This document shows positions 1 through 5,237 of a stretch of 5,237 nucleotides of DNA, piece after piece. The stretch is from UBA6136 sp046305255. GTDB taxonomy: Bacteria > Pseudomonadota > Gammaproteobacteria > Methylococcales > Methylococcaceae. Where the stretch lies: the NCBI GenBank assembly GCA_046305255.1, contig JBKCCF010000227.1, positions 1-5,237 of the forward strand, read 5' to 3'. The notes under the pieces are model-generated. The model was not told the origin of the DNA. It worked only from the letters and a program-made list of their open reading frames with translations, and searched no databases. Every line of letters begins with the position of its first letter. Position 1 is the first letter of the stretch. Made by a program: the position numbers and the translations under genes.

Positions 1-1517
1 CATTCGGCGATGGTGCCGCGAAAACTGTCGATCATCGCCCCAACCCCGACGCTCACCGCCACCGCCACGGTCAACGCCGCTATCGCCAGTCCGGCCCGGC
101 TGACAGCTGCAGCCACACTCTGCACGGCCAGCCGCAGGAGCCAGGCTTTGCCACTGGCGGCGCAGCGTCCTATGCCAGCGGCACAGAACAGCAACAGCAG
201 AGGGCACGTCAGGCCATAGCCCAGCAGCAGAAAGAACACCGCAGCAATGGCGGCTACCAGGCTGCCTTGCGCAGATTCCAGCACCCCGCCCGCCAGTAAA
301 ACGATCAGCGCCCCCACCAGCGCCAGCCAGGGTATGGCCTTGCGGGTTGCACTTTCAAGGCCCGACCGCGCCCGGCTGGCAATCGGCGGCGCCCATGCGG
401 CCTCCAGTGCCGGACCCAGCGCCGCCAGCACGGCCACCACCACACCCAGGCACAAACCGTAGACCAGTATCAGCGGGTCGAGCATGAACTCGGTAACCGT
501 CAGCACGAAATAGAGATCATTGATGGTGCGCGTCACCCCGTGCAGCAAACCCTGCGCTGCGACAACGCCCAGCCCCAGCCCGAGCATCCCGCCGATCAGG
601 CCAATCAGCGCTGCCTCCAGCAAAATTTCAAGCAGCAGCTGACGCCGGGTCGCGCCCAGTACCCGCAAGGCCGCCAGGAGTTCGCGACGCTGCAGTACCG
701 AAAAGGCCATGGTGTTGTAAATCAGGAAACCGCCGACCAACAGGGCCAACAGACTCATGGCCCGCAGATTCAGTTCGAAGGCGGCGGTCATGTTCTGGGT
801 GGCGGAATGGCGACCGGCCACCGCCTCCAGGGTGAGGCCCGGCGGCAGCAAGTCACGGACCCGCTCACTCTCGCGCGGGTCATCAGCAAGGATCAGGTCG
901 ATGCGATCCAGCCGGCCGATGCGGCCCAGCACTTCCTGCGCAGTCGAAATATCGGCGAGCAGCATGCCTTCCAGTACCGGATCGGGTGCGGCATCGCCTT
1001 CGATGTAATCGAGCAGTAGCAGGCTGCGGGGGGCGCCATTGACCTCAATGTCGAGCCGGGTCCCCGGCTGGATCGACAGACGCTGTGCGGTGGCTTTCGA
1101 GAGCAGAGCGGTGTCGATTTCGGTCAGTAGCCGCAGACCGGTATCGCCCCACGCCGCGGCCACGAACCGACTGCGCAGATCACGCTCGGTCATGGGGTCA
1201 AACCCCACCAGCCGGAGCGTCTGGCCGCGGGCCTCGACATAGCCTTCAAGGGCGGGGGCACTCTGGCGCAGACCGGCTTCACGCCGCAGTCGGGCGAAGA
1301 GATCTTCCGGTAAGCCTTCCGGGCCACCTCGAACATGATGGGTATAGCGGCCGGTCAGGGCCTGCATTGATAGCGCAAACGCCCTATGGGTACTGCTGGC
1401 GGCAAGGTCTATCGACACCAGCATCGCCACGCCCATCGCCACCCCGACGATGGCGAGCAGCAGTTGCAAGGGATGGCGAAGGAAATAACGGCGGTTGGCG
1501 CGGGCGAGCACACTCAT
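1..1517 (-). CDS. FtsX/MacB-type ABC transporter permease, C-terminus cut by window edge
   Basis: Inner-membrane permease subunit of an ABC system working with the ATPase encoded just upstream. Translating the minus strand from the ATG at 1517 gives 505 open codons without a stop to the window edge. Residues about 17-38 form a first membrane helix. About 45-245 is a periplasmic MacB-like domain. About 252-272, 295-325 and 345-372 are the three helices of an FtsX domain, with a basic coupling segment (QRREL...LRVLGATRRQ) at 276-293. More helices follow at about 394-412, 417-447 and 475-497, and the last visible residues include the motif MIDSFRGTIAE. This two-module layout fits the long permeases (roughly 800 residues, like YbbP), so about 300 residues probably lie outside the window. 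The start follows the ATPase stop after 9 bp with only a weak ribosome site (GAGTGG), consistent with coupled translation. The family assignment is firm; the substrate is unknown. Confidence 0.9.
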   Translation of the reverse strand, partial: MSVLARANRRYFLRHPLQLLLAIVGVAMGVAMLVSIDLAASSTHRAFALSMQALTGRYTHHVRGGPEGLPEDLFARLRREAGLRQSAPALEGYVEARGQTLRLVGFDPMTERDLRSRFVAAAWGDTGLRLLTEIDTALLSKATAQRLSIQPGTRLDIEVNGAPRSLLLLDYIEGDAAPDPVLEGMLLADISTAQEVLGRIGRLDRIDLILADDPRESERVRDLLPPGLTLEAVAGRHSATQNMTAAFELNLRAMSLLALLVGGFLIYNTMAFSVLQRRELLAALRVLGATRRQLLLEILLEAALIGLIGGMLGLGLGVVAAQGLLHGVTRTINDLYFVLTVTEFMLDPLILVYGLCLGVVVAVLAALGPALEAAWAPPIASRARSGLESATRKAIPWLALVGALIVLLAGGVLESAQGSLVAAIAAVFFLLLGYGLTCPLLLLFCAAGIGRCAASGKAWLLRLAVQSVAAAVSRAGLAIAALTVAVAVSVGVGAMIDSFRGTIAE

Positions 1518-1526
1518 GGCGACCAC

Positions 1527-2222
1527 TCAGGCTGCAGCCGCGAGGCGGCCATCCACCAGCCGCACCACGCGATCGGCCCGCCGCGACACCGCATCACTGT
1601 GGGTGACGAGGATAAGGGTATGCCCCAGGTCGCGCACCAGTTGGTCAAGCAGGTCGAGCACCTGTTCACCGGTTTCCGTATCGAGATTGCCGGTCGGCTC
1701 ATCGGCCAGCACCAGTTGCGGCTGATGCACCAGTGCCCTGATGATGGCAACCCGCTGCTGTTCACCGCCCGAGAGGCGGTCGGGGTAGCTGTCGGCGCGC
1801 AGGCCCAGTCCCACCCGGGTCAGTAACGCCCTGCTGCGGTCGCGAGCCTGGCCGTTATTCATGCCGTTCAGTTCCAGCGGTAACAGGACGTTCTCCAGTA
1901 TCGTCAGGGTCGGAATCAAATTGAAAAACTGGTAGACATAGCCAACATGGCGGCGGCGCCAGAGGGTGCGGGCAGGCTCACCGACAGTGGCCAGATCAAC
2001 CTTTCCATAATGAATCCGGCCGCGCTGGGGTACATCCAGCCCACCCATCAGATGCAGCAAAGTGGATTTTCCCGAACCACTCTGGCCGATGAGGGCGAGT
2101 TGCTCACCGGCGCGTACCTGCAAGCTCACACCACGCAGAATCTCGCGGGTCTGACCCGCCTCATGGTACGCAAAATGGACATCTTCAAGTTGGAGCAGAC
2201 TGTCACGGTCATTGTGAGTCAT
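1527..2222 (-). CDS. ABC transporter ATP-binding protein, LolD/MacB/YbbA type
   Basis: Cytoplasmic ATPase of 231 residues that powers the adjacent FtsX-like permease. All nucleotide-binding motifs are intact: Walker A GQSGSGKST at 46-54, Q-loop Q98 in YQFFNL, signature LSGGEQQR at 150-157, Walker B LVLADEP at 170-176, D-loop NLD at 179-181 and H-loop histidine H208 in VTHSD. The length and the sequences YQFFNLIPTLT and DEPTGNLDTETG are typical of the LolD/MacB/YbbA clade, which couples ATP hydrolysis to envelope processes such as lipoprotein release or periplasmic export rather than to simple import. It is the first gene of a two-gene (or longer) minus-strand operon. The ATG at 2222 gives the usual length, but no Shine-Dalgarno sequence is visible ahead of it (TTTATCTC precedes the ATG). 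Which member of the clade it is cannot be told from sequence alone. Confidence 0.95.
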   Translation of the reverse strand: MTHNDRDSLLQLEDVHFAYHEAGQTREILRGVSLQVRAGEQLALIGQSGSGKSTLLHLMGGLDVPQRGRIHYGKVDLATVGEPARTLWRRRHVGYVYQFFNLIPTLTILENVLLPLELNGMNNGQARDRSRALLTRVGLGLRADSYPDRLSGGEQQRVAIIRALVHQPQLVLADEPTGNLDTETGEQVLDLLDQLVRDLGHTLILVTHSDAVSRRADRVVRLVDGRLAAAA

Positions 2223-2469
2223 GAGATAAACGGGGGGTCAGGTTGAGTGTGTGATTACGACTGCGGGAGCGGGCGCTAGTGCCGGACAGGGGTCAAACCG
2301 GGCCGCAGAGCGACATATTGAGATCCCGCCTCCGCCCTGCCGGTCCGGAGTCCTGGATGACGGGGGGAACCTTGCAGAAGCTGACAAGTTGATCATCGCT
2401 GCCACTATAATCTCCCACAGGCTCGGCCAACAAAACACAAGACCCCCTTCCCTTTCAAGATTCGTACTT
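2223..2469. other. Divergent intergenic region
   Basis: This stretch of 247 bp separates the leftward ABC operon from the rightward channel-porin pair, so it should carry promoters for both. A rightward sigma70-like promoter is visible near 2381-2411. For the left direction I find TTGACC-like hexamers on the minus strand but no -10 box at a usable distance. The octamer ACGGGGGG occurs twice in the same orientation (2230-2237 and 2360-2367), 130 bp apart, and GGGGTCA also occurs twice. No convincing palindromic operator, hairpin terminator, small gene or RNA gene is seen. An open frame does extend upstream of the channel gene across this region, but its translation lacks family features. Confidence 0.6.
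2381..2411 (+). promoter_or_regulatory. Candidate sigma70 promoter for the channel-porin pair
   Basis: CTGACA at 2381-2386 matches five of six bases of the -35 consensus, and TATAAT at 2406-2411 is a perfect -10 box. The spacer is 19 bp, which is longer than the optimal 17. Transcription would begin near 2418 and leave a leader of about 50 bases before the ATG at 2470. The placement also argues against translation starting farther upstream at 2251. No operator is recognised around it. Confidence 0.5.
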
Positions 2470-3129
2470 ATGAGCAGACCCAAACAACTCCGCCCACTCG
2501 GTAAAGAGCGCCTGAATGCCCTCAGCGAGGGGGTATTTGCCGTGGTGATGACCCTGATGCTGCTGAGTGTCATCGACGAGATTACTACGCCCGAATTCGA
2601 CATCCATCACCTGAATGAGTCGCTGCAGGCACTATGGCCCAAATTTTCTGCCTTCTTCATCAGCTTTTTCGTGGTCGGCGCGTTGTGGATCGGTGACAAC
2701 GTACTACTGGACGATATCAGCTTTGTGGATGTGCGTTTTCTCTGGATCAAGATGCTGCACCTGCTGGCCGTCACCTTCATGGGTTTTTCCACCACGCTGT
2801 TTGGTGAGTATCCGGAGCAATGGCTGGTCGAAACCCTCTATGGTTTCAACATGGCGGCGCTGTACCTGAGTACGGGGCTAGGTCTTCGTTATGCGATGCT
2901 GAATGGGCTTATGGAGCGGCGCGAGGATAACCAGAACCTTCTGCGTGGCATGTGGACACGGATTTTGATCGGCGTTGGCGCCTACGCACTGGGGCCGGTG
3001 TTTTCGCTCTGGAATCCGATGTACAGCTTCTACTATTTCATTCTGCTGGCAGTGCTGTTTTCTGGCTTCATGCTGTTTTCGAGCTTTGAATGGCTACCTG
3101 TGGCGGATGAGAGTCAAACGCCCGACTAA
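2470..3129 (+). CDS. TMEM175/DUF1211-family six-helix membrane protein
   Basis: Predicted inner-membrane protein of 219 residues resembling the bacterial TMEM175 (DUF1211) family, whose studied members are tetrameric potassium-permeable channels. The family hallmark lies at the N-terminus: R14 followed by ALSEG (17-21) and a first helix at about 22-35. Further helices are at about 55-78, 91-111, 118-140, 162-181 and 184-205. The stretch from LWPKFSAFFISFFVVGALW through LWIKMLHLLAVTFMGFSTTLFGEY follows the family pattern well. Two key spots are odd. The usual FSD reads LSE (18-20), and the usual histidines after the tryptophan of helix 2 read W73-I-G-D76-N. Ion conduction therefore cannot be assumed. 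The start at 2470 was chosen because the motif normally sits close to the N-terminus and because the promoter lies downstream of the earlier possible start at 2251. The ribosome site is weak (AAGA at 2457-2460). The 3' end overlaps the porin gene by 23 bp. Confidence 0.8.
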   Translation: MSRPKQLRPLGKERLNALSEGVFAVVMTLMLLSVIDEITTPEFDIHHLNESLQALWPKFSAFFISFFVVGALWIGDNVLLDDISFVDVRFLWIKMLHLLAVTFMGFSTTLFGEYPEQWLVETLYGFNMAALYLSTGLGLRYAMLNGLMERREDNQNLLRGMWTRILIGVGAYALGPVFSLWNPMYSFYYFILLAVLFSGFMLFSSFEWLPVADESQTPD

Positions 3130-4717
3130 GCCGGGTCAACGCGCCGGGCAACTACCTTGCCGTAATGCGCGGGTCGCCCGGCTCTCGCTCGGCTTGCTGG
3201 CGAATCTCAGCCCGGGTCTACAGGCCGCACCCGCGCCGGATCTGACCGAACTGTTGCGACAGATGCAGGCGCTAAAGTCGGATTACGAGACCCGAATCAG
3301 TCGACTGGAGCAGCAGAAACAGCAGGATACCCAGCGGATTGAGCAGCTGGAACGGGCGTTGGGGCGTACAACGGCCCGTCAGACCGATAAGGCCTATCCC
3401 ACTCCGGCCACGCCAGGACGCCTCACCCATGACAGCGGCCCTCCTCCGCAGGTCACACTGAAAAACCTGCCAATGCCGGAGGCCACCCGTGCGCCGGAAG
3501 ATCTACCGGTGGAAAGTCTGGAATCAAGCTCCCTCAACCTCAAGGGGGCTGGCGCCACGCTGATTGATGAGCCCAATGGCAGCGTGCCGTTCGCTCTCCG
3601 CACCAAAGTATCGCTGGAAGGGCGCTATTCCTACTTTGGCCGGACGGTGGCTAGCTGGACGCCGAACAACAATCCCGGCGAGCCCATCAATGACTACAGC
3701 ATTATCGAACTCAATCGAGCCTCGGTCGGTTTCGTGGGTTATGCCCTGCAACCCGAACTGGTCTACAACCTGATGCTCATGGCCTCCACCTCGGCCGGCA
3801 GCGTGGTTCCGCTGGGCTATCTCGGCTATGACTTCCGGCCCGAAATAAAGGGTCGGGTGGGCGTGTGGAAAGCACCCGGCACCCGTGAATGGACCGAATC
3901 CTGGACATCCACCCTGGGTGCCGACCGCACCATGGCAACCACCTATTTTCGCCCCAACTGGACACCGGGTGCCTGGCTGGAAGGCAGGCTGGCTCCCAGC
4001 TTCGACTACCAGTTATTCGTAGGCAACAGTTTTGGCGGTTCGGCCGGCAACTATGAGGCGAACCGTGAAGGTACCGGCATGCTCTACGGCTACTCCGGTC
4101 GCTGGGAGCCGTTGGGTGCCATGGGCGGCGGCATATCGGATCTGGAGCCGCATGCCCAGCCTGTGTTTCGACTGGGTACGACCGGGGTTTATCAGGACGC
4201 CCGGAACAGCGCGCCCAACGGGCAGGCCGGCAATCCTGACAGCACGATCTTCCGGTTATCAAACGGTACCCCGTTAAGCCTGCAGGGTGCGCTCGGGCCG
4301 AACGCGCAAATCAATAGCGCGAGCGTCTATCTAGCCACGCTGGATACCGCCTTCAAATACGATGGCTTCGCGCTATTTGCGGAATTCATGTACCGACATC
4401 TTGATGGTTTCGGCTATAGCGGCAGCGCGCCGGAGGTAACGGCGCTGAACGACTACGGCGGTATCGTCCAGGGCAGTTATTTCCTGCTACCTCAGACCCT
4501 GGAGATGTTTGGCCGATCGTCACTGGTCAGTGGCCACTATGGGACGCCTTGGGAGGCCGGGGGAGGTTTCAACTGGTATCCGATGACCCTGCCTAACTGG
4601 ATACTGACCTCGGAGGCGCTCTACATCCAGCGCTCACCGGCAGAAAACCTTCTGACACCCTACCGGGCAGGCGAAAGCGGCGTGGTGGGACAAGTGGAAA
4701 TGAAATTCTTCTTTTAG
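3107..4717 (+). CDS. Outer-membrane porin, OprO/OprP-like, with N-terminal coiled coil
   Basis: Predicted outer-membrane beta-barrel of 536 residues. A basic N-terminus leads to a modest hydrophobic core at about 24-38 and a plausible signal-peptidase site after LQA (38-40). Residues about 45-88 form a glutamine-rich coiled coil, likely a periplasmic trimerisation stalk, followed by a proline-rich linker to about 135. The barrel runs from about 160 to the end, with alternating aromatic strands. The sequences ELNRASVGFVGYA and GADRTMATTYFRPNWTPGAWLEG (in two parts, 201-213 and 271-293) resemble the phosphate-selective porin O/P type, and the C-terminus EMKFFF ends in the phenylalanine used for barrel assembly. 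The ATG at 3107 is the only good in-frame ATG before the signal peptide. It lies inside the preceding gene with no strong ribosome site, suggesting translational coupling. The n-region is unusually long. Substrate selectivity, including for phosphate, is not shown by the sequence. Confidence 0.8.
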   Translation: MRVKRPTKPGQRAGQLPCRNARVARLSLGLLANLSPGLQAAPAPDLTELLRQMQALKSDYETRISRLEQQKQQDTQRIEQLERALGRTTARQTDKAYPTPATPGRLTHDSGPPPQVTLKNLPMPEATRAPEDLPVESLESSSLNLKGAGATLIDEPNGSVPFALRTKVSLEGRYSYFGRTVASWTPNNNPGEPINDYSIIELNRASVGFVGYALQPELVYNLMLMASTSAGSVVPLGYLGYDFRPEIKGRVGVWKAPGTREWTESWTSTLGADRTMATTYFRPNWTPGAWLEGRLAPSFDYQLFVGNSFGGSAGNYEANREGTGMLYGYSGRWEPLGAMGGGISDLEPHAQPVFRLGTTGVYQDARNSAPNGQAGNPDSTIFRLSNGTPLSLQGALGPNAQINSASVYLATLDTAFKYDGFALFAEFMYRHLDGFGYSGSAPEVTALNDYGGIVQGSYFLLPQTLEMFGRSSLVSGHYGTPWEAGGGFNWYPMTLPNWILTSEALYIQRSPAENLLTPYRAGESGVVGQVEMKFFF

Positions 4718-4730
4718 GGCCTGTTAACAC
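4717..4730 (+). repeat. Putative left terminal inverted repeat of the IS
   Basis: GGGCCTGTTAACAC follows the TA of the porin stop codon and stands 35 bp ahead of the transposase start, where the terminal repeat of this type of element is expected. It contains the palindrome GTTAAC. The partner repeat is outside the window, so this rests on position and remembered family resemblance only. Confidence 0.5.
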
Positions 4731-4739
4731 ATATTCGGC

Positions 4740-4745
4740 TATAAT
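4740..4745 (+). promoter_or_regulatory. TATAAT -10 box of the transposase gene
   Basis: A perfect TATAAT ends 6 bp before the ATG at 4752, so a transcript would start at or next to that ATG and carry no ribosome site. No -35 hexamer lies at 16-18 bp; TTAACA at 4724-4729 is only 10 bp away, too near to pair with it. Weak, leaderless expression would suit an insertion sequence that limits its own transposition. Confidence 0.45.
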
Positions 4746-4751
4746 TCGCGC

Positions 4752-5216
4752 ATGGAAATAAGCGAAACCCAATACGAACAGATCGCCGATTGCCTACCAG
4801 TTCAGCGCGGTAATGTGCGACTCTCCAACCTTCAGGTCCTCAATGCCATTCTGTATGTCGCCGAACAGGGCTGCAAATGGCGGGGCCTCCCGGAGCATTT
4901 CGGACCTCCGCACACGGTCTACACTCGCATGATGCGCTGGGCTAAAAGCGGCGTCCTGGATGAGGTCTTCGAGGCCATGCAAGCTCGGCAAATCATCCAG
5001 ATCAAGATCGAAGCCGTTTCCCTCGACAGCACGATCATCAAGGCGCACCCCGATCATACCGGCGCTCAAAACAAAACGGTCCCCAATCCATCGGCAAATC
5101 CCGCGGTGGCTGGACCACCAAAATTCATCTGGTTGCCGCGAGTGATCGCTGCGCAATCACCTTCAGACTCTCCCCCGGCCAAGATCACGAGGCGCCTGCA
5201 GGACGCCAGTTTCTGA
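4752..5216 (+). CDS. IS5-family transposase, OrfA part (N-terminal)
   Basis: First part of a DDE transposase that cuts and rejoins the ends of its insertion sequence. Residues 1-80 match the IS5-family N-terminal domain, with QRGNVRLSNLQVLNAILYV (18-36), the segment GCKWRGLPEHFG (40-51) and TRMMRWAKSGVLDEVFE (58-74). D92 in VSLDST is the expected first acid of the DDE triad, followed by IIKAHPDHTGA. From about residue 107 the frame leaves the family pattern and reads SANPAVAGPPKFIWLPR and onward to a stop at 5214-5216, giving 154 residues. The conserved sequence resumes in the -1 frame from 5084. Either this is a normal OrfA whose product is extended by ribosomal frameshifting, or one base has been lost. 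The start at ATG 4752 fits the family N-terminus MEIS; there is no visible ribosome site. Confidence 0.85.
   Translation: MEISETQYEQIADCLPVQRGNVRLSNLQVLNAILYVAEQGCKWRGLPEHFGPPHTVYTRMMRWAKSGVLDEVFEAMQARQIIQIKIEAVSLDSTIIKAHPDHTGAQNKTVPNPSANPAVAGPPKFIWLPRVIAAQSPSDSPPAKITRRLQDASF
5081..5083 (+). other. Candidate -1 frameshift site in the transposase
   Basis: The OrfA frame reads GTC CCC AAT here, with CCC at 5082-5084. Because 5081 is also C, the tRNA on CCC could slip back one base, re-pair perfectly with CCC at 5081-5083 and continue CAA TCC, which restores the conserved QSIGKSRGGW. An alternative is the A-run at 5073-5076, where one extra A would also restore frame (AAA AAC GGT CCC CAA). The exact site is not proven. 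Confidence 0.35.
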
Positions 5217-5237
5217 TCGATTTTGGGCCGGTGGCAG
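5084..5237 (+). CDS. IS5-family transposase continuation (OrfB frame), partial
   Basis: The -1 frame relative to OrfA is open from here to the window edge, 51 codons. It begins QSIGKSRGGWTTKIHLVAAS and goes on to CAITFRLSPGQDHEAPAGRQFLIDFGPVA. This is the well-known central part of IS5-family transposases, leading toward the second catalytic aspartate, which lies outside the window. It has no recognisable start of its own, so it is probably made only as a fusion with OrfA, or not at all if the copy is decayed. The start given is where the conserved sequence picks up, not a start codon. Confidence 0.8.

Larger units (their letters stand above)
4717..5237 (+). mobile_element. IS5-family (IS427-like) insertion sequence, left end only
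   Basis: The element begins right at the porin stop codon with GGGCCTGTTAACA and contains the start of a DDE transposase related to the IS5 family, IS427-like group. The right end, the matching inverted repeat and the second target-site copy lie beyond the window. From memory of the group, ends of the GGGCCTGT kind and short TA target duplications are usual. TA at 4715-4716 would be the target copy, which sets the boundary at 4717. The exact first base (4717 or 4718) is an inference. Confidence 0.75.

Noticed and set aside
540..1019. Plus-strand open frame of 159 residues
   Set aside because: It is antisense to the permease, its composition is glutamine- and arginine-rich without any family pattern, and the minus strand shows a clear protein there.
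1195..1207. GGGGTCAAACCCC imperfect palindrome
   Set aside because: It lies within the permease coding sequence and encodes part of the conserved-looking periplasmic domain; no sign of a regulatory role.
2251..2469. N-terminal extension of the channel gene from GTG 2251
   Set aside because: The extra 73 residues look like translated intergenic DNA, the best promoter lies inside it, and family members begin shortly before the signature motif.
2238..2603. Minus-strand open frame of 121 residues
   Set aside because: It overlaps the divergent intergenic region and the 5' end of the channel gene in antisense and shows no recognisable domain.
3777..4262. Minus-strand open frame of 161 residues inside the porin
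   Set aside because: It is very rich in arginine, serine, proline and cysteine, as expected for the reverse complement of GC-rich coding DNA; the porin frame explains the region.
4724..4729. TTAACA as a -35 box for the transposase promoter
   Set aside because: It is only 10 bp from the TATAAT box, too short for sigma70 promoter spacing.
4960..5145. Plus-strand open frame of 61 residues within the IS
   Set aside because: It is in neither the OrfA frame nor the conserved -1 continuation frame and reads as low-complexity basic sequence.

Overview
The window reads as chromosomal DNA of a fairly GC-rich Gram-negative bacterium (GC roughly 60% by eye). It is most likely a proteobacterium, plausibly a gammaproteobacterium, because it carries an outer-membrane beta-barrel porin and a LolD/MacB-type ABC system. 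Species cannot be fixed from the sequence.

Left part, minus strand (1-2222): a two-gene ABC transporter operon. The ATPase (1527-2222) is read first, then, 9 bp later, a large FtsX/MacB-type permease (1517 to beyond the left edge, C-terminal part missing). Together they form a mechanotransmission-type or lipoprotein/envelope-type ABC system rather than a classical importer. The substrate cannot be read from the window.

Middle (2223-2469): a divergent intergenic region of 247 bp. It has one reasonable sigma70-like promoter facing right and no clear promoter facing left.

Right part, plus strand (2470-4717): a six-helix TMEM175/DUF1211-family channel-like protein whose signature motifs are unusual. 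It overlaps by 23 bp with an outer-membrane porin of the OprO/OprP-like type, which has an N-terminal coiled coil and a C-terminal phenylalanine. The overlap suggests one transcript and translational coupling between an inner-membrane channel-like protein and an outer-membrane porin.

Right edge (about 4717-5237): the left end of an IS5-family (IS427-like) insertion sequence, inserted exactly at the porin stop codon. Its transposase is split: OrfA in one frame and the conserved continuation in the -1 frame, running off the window. The element has a TATAAT box so close to its ATG that a leaderless message is likely.

I see no tRNA, rRNA, CRISPR array, phage gene or toxin-antitoxin pair. Nothing here is convincingly a new multi-gene system. 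The points most worth following are the divergent TMEM175 motifs next to a porin, and the IS junction that supplies the last base of the porin stop codon.
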